Assembly (NCBI GenBank): GCA_021287185.1
Contig: JAJTAZ010000022.1
Span: forward strand, 62,001-126,000
Length of the DNA stretch: 64,000 nucleotides
Origin: Burkholderiales bacterium
GTDB taxonomy: Bacteria; Pseudomonadota; Gammaproteobacteria; Burkholderiales; Burkholderiaceae
Direction: 5' to 3'
Positions 27,669-36,199 of this stretch are shown here, piece after piece (within the stretch, counting starts at the first letter, position 1; each line of letters starts with the position of its first letter). The position numbers were made by a program, and so were the translations under genes. Under the pieces are notes generated by a model. That model saw only the letters and a list, made by a program, of their open reading frames with translations, searched no databases and was not told where the DNA came from.

Positions 27669-27914
27669 TTATGCTGTTTTAGCTGATTTAACCAAGCGCG
27701 CAACGGCTGGGCTCAATTGAGCGCCAACGCTTTGCCAGTGAGCCAAACGCTCTTGTTCAATACGCAAACCTTCAACACCTTCAGCCGCCAACGGGTTGTA
27801 AAAACCCACACGTTCGATGTAACGACCATCGCGACGATTGCGTGAATCAGCCGCTACGATGTTGTAAAAAGGACGTTTTTTAGAGCCACCACGAGCCATA
27901 CGAATCACTACCAT
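27669..27914 (-). CDS. rpsP: Ribosomal protein S16
   Basis: An early-assembly 30S protein. The ATG at 27914 follows TTAAGGG and gives 81 residues. The S16 pattern is complete: [40 protein letters not shown], followed by the helix with [19 protein letters not shown]. It is first in the rpsP-rimM-trmD-rplS operon and has its own promoter. Confidence 0.97.
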   Translation of the reverse strand: MVVIRMARGGSKKRPFYNIVAADSRNRRDGRYIERVGFYNPLAAEGVEGLRIEQERLAHWQSVGAQLSPAVARLVKSAKTA

Positions 27915-27995
27915 TTTTAAACCCTTAACTTTAAAATTAGATATTCCATCTATTTGTTGCAATGCGACTTTTAGCTTCAAAGCCGTAAACGTTTA

Positions 27996-28024
27996 ATTAT
28001 ACTGTGAAAAATCACTTTGGGCAA
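27996..28024 (-). promoter_or_regulatory. Sigma-70 promoter of the rpsP operon
   Basis: On the minus strand TTGCCC (plus GGGCAA, 28019-28024), 17-bp spacing and a perfect TATAAT (plus ATTATA, 27996-28001), 82 bp upstream of rpsP. The spacer contains a short AGTGA-TTTT-TCACA inverted repeat that could be a regulator site. Confidence 0.65.
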
Positions 28025-28057
28025 GCATCAATTATCGTCTATACCCAACAAATTGTT

Positions 28058-28543
28058 TTACACACCCAAAGCCAGAGCCATGGTCTCTTTAACCTCTTCC
28101 ATTACCACATAACTTTTTGAGTTCGCCACTCCAGGTAAGCGCAACAACACATCCAATAACTGGCGATACTCGCTCATTTCGCGAATGCGCGCTTTGATTA
28201 GATAATCGAAATCACCCGAAACCAAATGACACTCCTGTACCTGCTCAACCTCAAGCACCGAACGACGGAACTCCTCAAACTTGCCGTTGGCCATGTCGCG
28301 CAAACTGATTTCAACAAAAACCAACAGACCAGCACCCAACTCTTGCGGATTCAGGCGCGCATGGTAGCCCAAAATAATTCCACCCCGCTCCAAACGGCGC
28401 ACGCGCTCAATACAGGGCGTCAAGGACAAGCCAACTTGCTCAGCCAACTCTGTCATGACGATGCGGCCATCTTTTTGCAAAATATTTAAAATTTTGCGAT
28501 CAATTTTATCCAACGTTTTACTGGCTTTTTTCTCTACACGCAT
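28058..28543 (-). CDS. lrp: Leucine-responsive regulatory protein (Lrp)
   Basis: A global DNA-binding regulator of amino acid metabolism. From the ATG at 28543 (preceded by GAGGAT) it has 161 residues, close to E. coli Lrp (164). It has the AsnC-type helix-turn-helix LDKIDRKILNILQKDGRIVMTELAEQVGLSLTPCIERVRRLE and the RAM ligand-binding domain with LLVFVEISL, QECHLVSGDFDYLIKARI and LPGVANSKSYVVMEEVKE. These are nearly identical in type to true Lrp rather than a specialised AsnC or BkdR. It stands alone. Targets in this window such as ald, dppA or the aot genes are plausible but unproven. Confidence 0.93.
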   Translation of the reverse strand: MRVEKKASKTLDKIDRKILNILQKDGRIVMTELAEQVGLSLTPCIERVRRLERGGIILGYHARLNPQELGAGLLVFVEISLRDMANGKFEEFRRSVLEVEQVQECHLVSGDFDYLIKARIREMSEYRQLLDVLLRLPGVANSKSYVVMEEVKETMALALGV

Positions 28544-28982
28544 CGTATCCTCGCTGTATATGTGAATATTATTTTTTAAATACATGATTAATTTCAGTAA
28601 CAAATTCTATCATTTTTTCCAATTACTGACAAAAAATACGGCTCCATTACCTAATAATGTCATATATTTTCAAAAACCAGTGCCATTTATCTGACAACTT
28701 AAAATCAATCGGGCTTTGGAAAAATTACATTCCAAGAGTTTATATATCGCATTCTCAAAGCCTCAAACTTTCACTGAGCCACATATATTATCTCATCATC
28801 TTTGTGACAAAATTTCACTTATTCGGTGCACCTTGTTCAAAAGGCAGCTTTTGAACGCTGCCCTCCTAAATGAAACATCTATGTTGTTTGTACTAAATTA
28901 TGTTTTTATAAAAATCCTTAAACTGTAATAATTTAGCCATAACAAAGTGAAGTGTAAAGCAGTGTAATTACTCCACTTTATG
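28544..28982. other. Intergenic region between lrp and the aldehyde dehydrogenase gene
   Basis: This 440-bp AT-rich stretch contains the lrp upstream region. It also holds overlapping inverted repeats at 28836-28862 (see terminator entry) and a bulged inverted repeat (ATAACAAAGTG at 28939-28949 against CACTTTATGTTAT at 28974-28986) touching the end of the dehydrogenase gene. Short frames here have no coding features. Confidence 0.6.
28836..28862 (-). terminator. Possible terminator of the hydroxyproline cluster, two alternative hairpins
   Basis: GGCAGC (28843-28848) and GCTGCC (28857-28862) form a 6-bp GC stem that on the minus strand is followed by TTTTGAAC. The overlapping pair TTCAAAAG / CTTTTGAA (28836-28855) forms a second, mutually exclusive 8-bp hairpin. 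The U run is only four bases, so termination strength is uncertain. Confidence 0.45.
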
Positions 28983-30467
28983 TTATAAAACATCCCCAAC
29001 GCAAAGGTATTTAATCTCAACATACTCATCCATACCGTGGTGGGAACCCTCGCGTCCGAGTCCTGACTGTTTAACACCACCAAAGGGTACGTGCTCGGAG
29101 GCAATCACGCCAACATTAATGCCAACCATGCCGTATTCCAGAGCCTCGCTAACTCGGAACAAGCGACCCACGTCACGGCTATAAAAATAACTGGCCAAAC
29201 CAAATTCGGTATTATTGGCTGCATCAATCGCTTCTTTTTCGGTTTTAAATCTGAAAATCGGCGCGAATGGACCGAAAGTTTCTTCTTTCGCACAGAGCAT
29301 ATCAGCAGTCGCTTGGGCAATCACGGTGGGTTCAAAGAACAGTCCTTCACCCGCAACGGCATGTCCTCCTGCGGTCAATTGACCACCTTTAGACAACGCA
29401 TCGGCGATGTGGCGATTGACTTTCTCAACCGCTGCGGGTTCAATGAGTGGGCCTTGGGTCACGCCATCAACAAAACCATTGCCAACTTTAAGGGTCTTGA
29501 CTTTATCGGTGAACTTGCGTACAAACTCATCGTACACGCCGTCTTGCACATAAAATCGGTTGGCACAAACGCAAGTTTGACCCGCATTGCGGTATTTACT
29601 GATGATGGCACCATTGACTGCCGAGTCGATATCGGCATCGTCAAATACAATGAACGGTGCGTTGCCACCCAATTCGAGCGAGAGTTTTTTAACGGTGTTG
29701 GCACTTTGCGCCATCAAGATGCGTCCCACTTCAGTTGAGCCAGTAAAACTAATATGGCGCACAACATCGCTGGCACACAGTGCTTTGCCAATCGCTATGC
29801 TGTTGGCTGAATCGGCTGTTAAAATATTGATGACACCCGCTGGAATACCCGCACGACACGCCAACTCAACCGCCGCGAGTGCAGTCAAAGGAGTCAGTTC
29901 AGCGGGTTTGATAATCACTGGACAGCCCGCAGCCAACGCAGGAGCAACTTTGCGGGTAATCATCGCAAGTGGAAAATTCCACGGTGTGATGGCAGCACAA
30001 ACGCCAATCGGCTGACGCATAATCAGCAGTCGGCGGTTGTTGTCAAATTGCGGCAACATCTCACCGTTGATGCGTTTGGCTTCCTCGGCATACCACTCGA
30101 CAAAACTGGCTCCATAAACTGTTTCACCCTTGGCTTCGGCATAAGGTTTGCCTTGCTCCGCAGTCATGATGCGTGCAATATCATCTTGATGCTGCATGAG
30201 TAGGTCATACCATTTGCGCAAAATGATGCTGCGCTCCTTGACTGTTTTCTCTCGCCAAGCAGGCCAAGCAGCGTTGGCAGCCGCAATGGCCTGTTCGGCA
30301 TCACTAACGGTCATATTGGCAACCTCGGCCAATTGCACACCATTAGAGGGATCAAACACCCCAAAACGAGATGAACCGCCCACCCATTGACCATTAATCA
30401 ATGCATTGGTTTTTAGCAGGCTTGAGTCTTTGAGCTGAGCCAAAGGGGTATTTGATATGGGTGTCAT
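28983..30467 (-). CDS. NAD(P)-dependent aldehyde dehydrogenase, probable alpha-ketoglutarate semialdehyde dehydrogenase
   Basis: By context it oxidises 2,5-dioxopentanoate to alpha-ketoglutarate, the last step of hydroxyproline degradation. The sequence is closest in style to succinate-semialdehyde dehydrogenases (GabD). Motifs are TPWNFPLAMITRK (coenzyme site), FTGSTEVGR, the general-base Glu in SLELGGNAPFIVF and the nucleophilic Cys in NAGQTCVCANR near residue 288. The C-terminus has EALEYGMVGINVG and PFGGVKQSGLGREGS. The ATG at 30467 fits the AAAGGA better than the one at 30473; length 494. It follows the GntR regulator by 29 bp. The substrate is inferred from neighbours; succinate or glutarate semialdehyde remains possible. 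Confidence 0.88.
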   Translation of the reverse strand: MTPISNTPLAQLKDSSLLKTNALINGQWVGGSSRFGVFDPSNGVQLAEVANMTVSDAEQAIAAANAAWPAWREKTVKERSIILRKWYDLLMQHQDDIARIMTAEQGKPYAEAKGETVYGASFVEWYAEEAKRINGEMLPQFDNNRRLLIMRQPIGVCAAITPWNFPLAMITRKVAPALAAGCPVIIKPAELTPLTALAAVELACRAGIPAGVINILTADSANSIAIGKALCASDVVRHISFTGSTEVGRILMAQSANTVKKLSLELGGNAPFIVFDDADIDSAVNGAIISKYRNAGQTCVCANRFYVQDGVYDEFVRKFTDKVKTLKVGNGFVDGVTQGPLIEPAAVEKVNRHIADALSKGGQLTAGGHAVAGEGLFFEPTVIAQATADMLCAKEETFGPFAPIFRFKTEKEAIDAANNTEFGLASYFYSRDVGRLFRVSEALEYGMVGINVGVIASEHVPFGGVKQSGLGREGSHHGMDEYVEIKYLCVGDVL

Positions 30468-30496
30468 GGTCATCCTTTAAGTTGGTTTAAATTGGT

Positions 30497-31216
30497 TTAA
30501 GTTAGGGTGGGTGTGTCTGGAACTCGTTCGTACTCGACCACTTTGCGGGCAAATTGCTCCAAGTAGTCCATCAATTGATTGGTACCTTCAATCGCGGTTT
30601 TGGCATCGCTGGAGGCAATGCCTTGCGCCATGTGCATGTGTGCTTGTGCGCCTTTTAACATTTCACCTGTGTGGTGATAGGCATACCAAAAGCGTCGGCA
30701 CTGCACAATCAAAGGCGTAATAGCTTTAACTGCAGACTTGTTTTGACAGGCTTGATGCACAACCATGTCCAGTGCGTGGTCGGCAACCATATATTCGTCG
30801 AGCCGATTTTTTTTGGCCGCCCTTTCCATCTGCGCAGCGTATTTCAAAATGCTTTGACGTTGCTCTGATGTGGTTCGACGGGCTGCATAATTGGCAATCA
30901 AGTTTTCCAGCGTGCGTCGGGTTTGTAGTAAATCGAGATAATCGGGTAAGTCAATGCTTGAAACCAATAAACCACGACGTGGTTGTGGCACAATCAATCC
31001 AATCGAAATCATGCGTACCAAGGCTTCACGAACAGGCGTTCGACCCAAATGGGTCTGCGCAATGATGTCTGCATCGCTCACAGCACTGCCAGGAGCCAGT
31101 TGGAGGGTTACCAACATGCTTTCAATCGCGTCATAGGCAACATCGGCCGCACGGCGTGTACGCTCACTGACATTGGGCAAGGACGTGTTGGTATTGAGAG
31201 ATAATGATTTATTCAT
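30497..31216 (-). CDS. GntR-family regulator (FCD subfamily) of the hydroxyproline cluster
   Basis: A DNA-binding regulator, 239 residues from the ATG at 31216. The N-terminal winged helix is AADVAYDAIESMLVTLQLAPGSAVSDADIIAQTHLGRTPVREALVRMISIGLIVPQPRRGLLV. The all-helical C-terminal FCD ligand domain shows the metal-binding pattern of His and Asp (DHALDMVVHQAC; HMHMAQGIASSDA). It lies inside the cluster between the dehydrogenase subunit and the aldehyde dehydrogenase, 19 bp after the former. The simplest reading is a local regulator responding to hydroxyproline or a pathway intermediate. P. aeruginosa uses an AraC-type regulator for this pathway, so the control differs. Confidence 0.88.
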   Translation of the reverse strand: MNKSLSLNTNTSLPNVSERTRRAADVAYDAIESMLVTLQLAPGSAVSDADIIAQTHLGRTPVREALVRMISIGLIVPQPRRGLLVSSIDLPDYLDLLQTRRTLENLIANYAARRTTSEQRQSILKYAAQMERAAKKNRLDEYMVADHALDMVVHQACQNKSAVKAITPLIVQCRRFWYAYHHTGEMLKGAQAHMHMAQGIASSDAKTAIEGTNQLMDYLEQFARKVVEYERVPDTPTLT

Positions 31217-31235
31217 GGAATCACCGATAAAATAT

Positions 31236-32564
31236 TTAATGAGAATCCACGACAGGTCGTGCCGTGTTGTCATCGTGTGGCATCAAACAGCAGCCCATGA
31301 AAGAATCAAGACGAACGGGTGAAATGATTTGTCGCGCAGGGGGTGCATTCCAATCGAATATAAATTGTGTCGCCGCACCACACACGCGCCCTTGACATGA
31401 ACCCATGCCACAACGTGTGTGGATTTTAGCATCAATCCAACTGTCACACGTTTGCAAAGCGGCCAGTGGTACATCTTCGCAACGACAAACGAGTGTGTCG
31501 TCCTGCGCCAGTGTTTTCAGGGCATCCGACAGTGTAAAATGCTTGTGCAGACAATCGGCAAAATCCTGCCATCGGTGTCGTTTGTTTTCTAACGCCTGCA
31601 CGGCGTTTAAATTACCCACAGCCGCATAACCTGCAATCGCACCTTGAACCAAAGCACGCTCACTGCCACCAATACCCGTGCATTCACCTGCCGCAAAACA
31701 GTTTGGTACAGAAGTTTCCTGTATCCGATTGACGCTCAAACCTGAGGTCGGTTTAAGCAAACAACCCAGCACTTCACCCAGTTGAGTATTGGGCACCAAA
31801 CCAAAACCGCAAGCCAAACGGTCACAATCAAACTGTTCAATTTTTGAACCGATTTTAAGTTGTACTGATTCAACTTGATTTTGCCCCATTGCGTTGAGGA
31901 TGTGGCTATTGCCACGATATTGCGTAATGTTTGAAATACCTAAGCGTACAGATTGAATTGCTTTACTCGGCCAGCGCCACAAAGAATAACCAAATTGCCA
32001 TAATCGCTGCGCAGTGGCCTGCTCGGCAATACGAATCACTTGTGCGCCTGCTTTGCGCGCTGTAGCGGCCGCAGCGAGTAACAGTGGACCACTACCAGCG
32101 ATGACAATTCGTTGTCCATCCACAGGGACACCCGATTTAATCAGTGCTTGCAAACCACCCACACCCGTCACACCAGGTAGCGTCCAACCTGGAAAAGGCA
32201 GCAGCAGTTCCCTCGACCCTGTACACAGAATGATGCGGTCATAATTTTGCCACCAAGCGTATTCAGAGTTTTCCAGTAGAATTTGCCGATGTTCATTGAC
32301 CGCCACCACACGGGTGCTATTCAACAAGGTGATGTTATGATGTTGTGCCAACACTCTGCGATAGGTCTGTGCGATTGCGGGTAATGCAGCGTTTGGACCA
32401 TCCCGCCAAATTTGTCCACCTACTGCAAAATTATCATCCACCACCACGATGCGCTGACCACTGGGTGCAGCAGCTTGAGCCGCAGCCATTCCCGCTGGGC
32501 CTGCACCGATAATTAGAATATCGCAATCAATTTGCGAATTATGGGGAGCGAAATGAGTATTCAT
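31236..32564 (-). CDS. lhpE: D-hydroxyproline dehydrogenase, NAD(P)/FAD-type subunit with [2Fe-2S] tail (LhpE-like)
   Basis: Subunit of a membrane-linked or soluble flavin complex that oxidises cis-4-hydroxy-D-proline. The 442-residue protein starts with the Rossmann motif [20 protein letters not shown] second nucleotide motif VIAGSGPLLLAAAATARKAG lies near 150 and a FAAGECTGIGG motif near 290. A C-terminal BFD-like [2Fe-2S] domain has Cys at CRCEDV and CGMGSCQGRVC. This is the layout of the alpha subunit of HcnB/OoxA/LhpE-type proteins. It overlaps the small ferredoxin subunit by 4 bp (ATGA). The gene name rests on family and neighbours; opine oxidase is the alternative. Confidence 0.85.
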   Translation of the reverse strand: MNTHFAPHNSQIDCDILIIGAGPAGMAAAQAAAPSGQRIVVVDDNFAVGGQIWRDGPNAALPAIAQTYRRVLAQHHNITLLNSTRVVAVNEHRQILLENSEYAWWQNYDRIILCTGSRELLLPFPGWTLPGVTGVGGLQALIKSGVPVDGQRIVIAGSGPLLLAAAATARKAGAQVIRIAEQATAQRLWQFGYSLWRWPSKAIQSVRLGISNITQYRGNSHILNAMGQNQVESVQLKIGSKIEQFDCDRLACGFGLVPNTQLGEVLGCLLKPTSGLSVNRIQETSVPNCFAAGECTGIGGSERALVQGAIAGYAAVGNLNAVQALENKRHRWQDFADCLHKHFTLSDALKTLAQDDTLVCRCEDVPLAALQTCDSWIDAKIHTRCGMGSCQGRVCGAATQFIFDWNAPPARQIISPVRLDSFMGCCLMPHDDNTARPVVDSH

Positions 32565-32860
32565 GCTTCAGTCACCAAAATTGTCGTTGGCGTTGGGTTA
32601 ATGTCAGTATCAATTCGCATACCATCACGACACAAAGTCTGACAAGCTAAAACACGTTGCCCATCAATCATCACGCGGCATTCATGACAAACGCCCATGC
32701 CACAGACGGGCGCACGCAACTGTCCGCTAACTGAGCGACGCGTGATACCCAATGAATAATGATGTGCCAAAGCCGCAGCGACCGTCATACCTTGGCTGAC
32801 TGATACAGGCTGCCCATCGATGTACAGGGTGATGAAATCGGTTGTGTGCATAGCGGTCAA
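32561..32860 (-). CDS. lhpF: D-hydroxyproline dehydrogenase, small [2Fe-2S] subunit (LhpF-like)
   Basis: A 99-residue protein with a single Fer2-type domain. Cluster cysteines are visible at residues 53, 58, 61 and 73 (APVCGMGVCHECRVMIDG, then LACQTLC). The N-terminal strand pair ITLYIDGQPVSVSQGMTVAAAL is typical of the HcnA/OoxB/SoxA-like small subunits that bridge two flavin subunits. It overlaps both neighbours by 4 bp, so all three subunits are translationally coupled. Confidence 0.88.
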   Translation of the reverse strand: MTAMHTTDFITLYIDGQPVSVSQGMTVAAALAHHYSLGITRRSVSGQLRAPVCGMGVCHECRVMIDGQRVLACQTLCRDGMRIDTDINPTPTTILVTEA

Positions 32861-34002
32861 CCTTGACTCAATTGGGTTAAAGCAAAACGCTGGGGTGAAT
32901 ACGGTTCTGCTGGAATCGGTTGTGCAGTATTGAGCATCAATGCCGCCAATAATTCAGCGGTGGCTGGAGCAGTCGTTACCCCCAAACCTTCATGCCCTAC
33001 CGCCAACCATAACCTTTCGCGCCAAAGGTGAGCACCAATCAATGGCAAGCCATCGGGGCTGGCGGCGCGAAAACCTGTCCAAGCTCGAATCGCATTCATA
33101 CGTGCCAGGCTGGGGATGAATGCACTGGCGCGTTGCAACATGCACGCCAATACATCCGTTTCAACCACTGGCGTGAGGCTGTCAAATTGGCGTGACGAGC
33201 CAATCAGCAATTGTCCAGTCGGGCGCGGTTGCACATTGAAAGCCACGGAGCTGCCCTCAGTTTGGTGGGCACTGGCGGCATAACCCAATTCAACCAATTG
33301 ATGCTGAATGCGCTGTGGATAGCGATCGGTAATCAGCAGATGACCTTTTTTAGGGCGCACGGGTAACTCAGGACACAGCGTGGTGCATTGTGCCCCCGCG
33401 GCCAATACAATGTGTGTTGCATACAGGCGTTGTCCATCACGCAGTATAACCGTGCCGCCATCAATCTCGGTGACTTCACCCACTGTGACCGTCAAACGGG
33501 TTGCTGTGGCTGGCTGGGTCAGTAGCCAACGCACCACATTGGGGGCGTAAACAGTGCTGTCGCTACTGACTTTGAGTCCGCCGAGCAGGCCTGTGCGCAA
33601 AGTCGGTTCCAAGTTGGATAAAGTATGGGCATTGACCAACTCGCATGGCACGTCCTGAGCGCGCAGTCGTTCATACTTTTCGTGGGCAATTGCCATGTCC
33701 GCCTCTGTTTCAGCAACCCACAAAGTACCGCAATTGGTATAAGCGCAATCGTGATGAGCCCCTGTGCTGGGCATGTGTCGCGCCCAAGTGCGCCAAATTT
33801 CCTGCGAGGCCTGACCAATCGCCAATTCGGCTGGATGGTCATCCATCAGAACCAAATGTCCCATACCCGCCCACGTTGCGCCACCGAATTGGGCATCGAC
33901 AATCCGCACGCTCAGTCCGCGTTGCGCCAATGCCGATGCACAGGCTGCGCCGACAATGCCCGCTCCGATGACAATCACGTCCGTGGTTGGGATGTTGTGC
34001 AT
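32857..34002 (-). CDS. lhpB: D-hydroxyproline dehydrogenase catalytic FAD subunit (LhpB-like)
   Basis: A D-amino-acid-oxidase-fold flavoprotein, 381 residues from the ATG at 34002, which lies 4 bp after the epimerase stop behind AAGGT. The FAD motif DVIVIGAGIVGAACASALAQRGLSVRIVDA starts at residue 8. The middle part has THIVLAAGAQC and VRPKKGHLLIT. The C-terminal RAWTGFRAASPDGLPLIG and LAVGHEGLGVTTAPATAELLA motifs are standard for DAO proteins. It probably oxidises cis-4-hydroxy-D-proline to 1-pyrroline-4-hydroxy-2-carboxylate, passing electrons through LhpF and LhpE. A longer frame to 34065 overlaps the epimerase and is rejected. Confidence 0.88.
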   Translation of the reverse strand: MHNIPTTDVIVIGAGIVGAACASALAQRGLSVRIVDAQFGGATWAGMGHLVLMDDHPAELAIGQASQEIWRTWARHMPSTGAHHDCAYTNCGTLWVAETEADMAIAHEKYERLRAQDVPCELVNAHTLSNLEPTLRTGLLGGLKVSSDSTVYAPNVVRWLLTQPATATRLTVTVGEVTEIDGGTVILRDGQRLYATHIVLAAGAQCTTLCPELPVRPKKGHLLITDRYPQRIQHQLVELGYAASAHQTEGSSVAFNVQPRPTGQLLIGSSRQFDSLTPVVETDVLACMLQRASAFIPSLARMNAIRAWTGFRAASPDGLPLIGAHLWRERLWLAVGHEGLGVTTAPATAELLAALMLNTAQPIPAEPYSPQRFALTQLSQG

Positions 34003-34006
34003 GACA

Positions 34007-34960
34007 TCAACCTTGAGTTGAATGAAGTTGGATGCCCCACGCAAAGGGGTCATTTTCATTGACAATCAGCGTGGTTTCGGCGCAAACATGGGCAGTACCC
34101 CGAATGGTTGGCATGATATGTGTACCATCATTTACATAACTTGCTTCAAACTGGCTGCCAATAATACTTGCTTGCCGCCATATTTCGTTGGGTTGCAATT
34201 TACCATCGGCAGCCAAACAAGCCAACTTGGCACTGGTGCCTGTACCACAGGGCGAACGGTCATAGGCTTGACCTGGGCAGAGCACAAAATTACGGCTGTC
34301 TGCGTCGGGGGTGTCAGCAAATACCTCAATGTGGTCAATCAGCGCATTGTTTGCACCATAGATTTTTTGCACTTGTAATGCAGTTTGAATCGCACAGGTA
34401 AATTGCATGAGTGCGGGGATGTTGTCGCTGTGTACCCTTTGGTTGTGCTGGGTCACCAGAAAAAACCAGTTGCCACCCCAAGCGACATCACCTGTGACAT
34501 CACCATAATCAGGAACCGAAACGGTAATTTGACGGTGTAAACGATAAGCAGGCACGTTGCGCACACTGACTGAACCATCCTCGTGTAAAGTGGTTGTGAC
34601 ATTGCCCACGGGTGTTTCGATGACGTGCTCGCCCGATTGTAAACGACCCAAATACGCCAAAGAAGCAACCAATCCAATGGTGCCGTGACCGCACATACCC
34701 AAGTAACCCGTATTGTTAAAAAAAATGACACCTGCAGCATGGTTGGGATTGACGGGTGGGCACAGTAGAGCACCAACGATGACATCATTGCCGCGTGGTT
34801 CCAAACAGATCGCAGTGCGCCATTTATCATGTTGGCTGGACAAAATCTGCAAACGCTGCTCCATATCGCCATCCTCTAAGTCTGGAAAGCCACCAATAAC
34901 CAAACGCGTTGGTTCACCCCCCGTGTGCGAGTCAATGATTTGGATGCGGTGTGTTGCCAT
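34007..34960 (-). CDS. lhpA: 4-hydroxyproline 2-epimerase
   Basis: It converts trans-4-hydroxy-L-proline to cis-4-hydroxy-D-proline, the first pathway step. It belongs to the proline racemase superfamily; the 317-residue protein has both catalytic cysteines, Cys90 in [12 protein letters not shown] and Cys238 in [12 protein letters not shown]. The Cys/Cys pair marks an epimerase or racemase, while the dehydratase branch has Thr at the second site. The start [21 protein letters not shown] at 34960 is the family start, so the longer frame to 35020 is rejected. It is followed 4 bp later by the dehydrogenase subunit, which strongly supports hydroxyproline rather than proline as substrate. Confidence 0.93.
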   Translation of the reverse strand: MATHRIQIIDSHTGGEPTRLVIGGFPDLEDGDMEQRLQILSSQHDKWRTAICLEPRGNDVIVGALLCPPVNPNHAAGVIFFNNTGYLGMCGHGTIGLVASLAYLGRLQSGEHVIETPVGNVTTTLHEDGSVSVRNVPAYRLHRQITVSVPDYGDVTGDVAWGGNWFFLVTQHNQRVHSDNIPALMQFTCAIQTALQVQKIYGANNALIDHIEVFADTPDADSRNFVLCPGQAYDRSPCGTGTSAKLACLAADGKLQPNEIWRQASIIGSQFEASYVNDGTHIMPTIRGTAHVCAETTLIVNENDPFAWGIQLHSTQG

Positions 34961-35026
34961 AAGTGTTCTCCAAAAACGTGATTGGAAAAGGCGGTACGGT
35001 ATTACCGCCATTAAAACCAACCCTAT

Positions 35027-35941
35027 TTAAGCAATTGAACGATATTTCTCAGGACGATTTGCCAAGGCTTTTTGTACCACCTGGGTGACAAATTCACGTT
35101 CAGCACCGACGAGCGGTAGGCGCGGACGACGCACGTGCTCGGTACCCGTACCCACCAAGACATCAATCAACTTGAGGTTCTGCACCAATTTGGTCGAAAC
35201 ATCCAAATGCAACATTGGGGTCATCCACTGATAAAGCTTCAGTGCTTCAGCAAATTGACCCGCTTTCATCAAATCGTATAGTGCCACGGTTTCACGGGGG
35301 AATGAGCAACCAACCCCAGCCAACAGACCATCGCAACCCAAAGCCAAACCTTCATAGGCCAAATCGTCAACACCGAGGAATAATTGGTAACGGTCACCCA
35401 CCGTATTGCGCAAATCGGTGATGCGGCGAATGTCATCGGTGCTTTCTTTAATGGCCACAATCCATTCACAGTCCGATAATTCTTGCATGTGTTCTGGTTT
35501 TAAATCAACTCGGTAAGCAACGGGATTGTTATAAATCATGATTGGCTTTTGAGCCGCCTCAGCCATGGTACGAACATTTTGCATCGCTTCGCGTGCATCG
35601 GCCACATAAATCACAGCAGGCATGACCATATAACCGTCAACCCCCAGTTTGTTCGCCCCCTCGATAAAGCGCAAAGCTTCACGGGTGCTGGTTTCGGACA
35701 CATTCGCCAAAACGGGAATGCGTCCTTTGGCCGCTTCAATGGCAATGCGGGTGACTTCGAGTTTTTCTGCTAAGGTCAAAGTGCTGGCTTCGCCAAGTGA
35801 TCCACAGGTCACAAGACCATGGATACCATTGCGGATTTGAAAATCAATATGCTTGGCTGTACCTTGTGCATCGATTGTCTCGTCTGCGTGAAATTTGGTG
35901 GTAATAGCAGGAAATATACCTTGCCAACGGGGATTGTTCAT
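35027..35941 (-). CDS. lhpC: 1-pyrroline-4-hydroxy-2-carboxylate deaminase (DapA family)
   Basis: By context it deaminates and dehydrates 1-pyrroline-4-hydroxy-2-carboxylate to alpha-ketoglutarate semialdehyde. The 304-residue (beta/alpha)8 protein belongs to the DHDPS/NAL superfamily. It has GIFPAITTKF at the N-terminus, LVTCGSLGEASTLT where DHDPS has GTTGE, the Tyr motif MIYNNPVAYRVDL and the Schiff-base Lys in IVAIKESTDDIRR. It is first in the cluster, starting at the ATG at 35941 behind AAGGAA. A dapA role (lysine synthesis) is unlikely given the neighbours and the altered substrate loop. Confidence 0.88.
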   Translation of the reverse strand: MNNPRWQGIFPAITTKFHADETIDAQGTAKHIDFQIRNGIHGLVTCGSLGEASTLTLAEKLEVTRIAIEAAKGRIPVLANVSETSTREALRFIEGANKLGVDGYMVMPAVIYVADAREAMQNVRTMAEAAQKPIMIYNNPVAYRVDLKPEHMQELSDCEWIVAIKESTDDIRRITDLRNTVGDRYQLFLGVDDLAYEGLALGCDGLLAGVGCSFPRETVALYDLMKAGQFAEALKLYQWMTPMLHLDVSTKLVQNLKLIDVLVGTGTEHVRRPRLPLVGAEREFVTQVVQKALANRPEKYRSIA

Positions 35942-36141
35942 AATGTATTCCTTAAAATATAGATGAGTTATCAAATTAGTGGGTTAAAAAATCTCTTTTT
36001 GGTATATCAAATGTAATGAAACCAAAAGAGCGACGCTTTAATTTTTATCACGATTTCCATACAAAACAACCCGTAAGCATTCACAAAGCGGTGTGAATTG
36101 CTCGTGAGTTGCTCGTGATTGTTAATTGTTTGTGGATCTAA

Positions 36142-36182
36142 CTTGCCTGACTGTGAATCTTCAATATTGCTCAACAGGCAAG
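36142..36182. repeat. Inverted repeat after the binding-protein gene
   Basis: CTTGCCTG (36142-36149) and CAGGCAAG (36175-36182) form an 8-bp stem with a 25-base loop just past the binding-protein stop. No U run follows, so it is a weak terminator candidate or a mRNA-stabilising end. Nearby, TTGCTCGTGA is repeated in tandem at about 36096-36117. Confidence 0.4.
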
Positions 36183-36199
36183 TAATACACGAACTGAGT

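Noticed and set aside
28657..28928. Two short plus-strand frames between lrp and the aldehyde dehydrogenase gene
   Set aside because: AT-rich intergenic DNA with no ribosome sites and no family resemblance.
28983..30467. Calling the aldehyde dehydrogenase gabD
   Set aside because: The sequence is GabD-like, but no GABA aminotransferase is present and the gene closes a hydroxyproline pathway, so alpha-ketoglutarate semialdehyde is the better substrate.
35027..35941. Calling the DHDPS-family gene dapA
   Set aside because: It heads the hydroxyproline cluster and has GSLGE rather than the GTTGE substrate loop, so lysine synthesis is unlikely.
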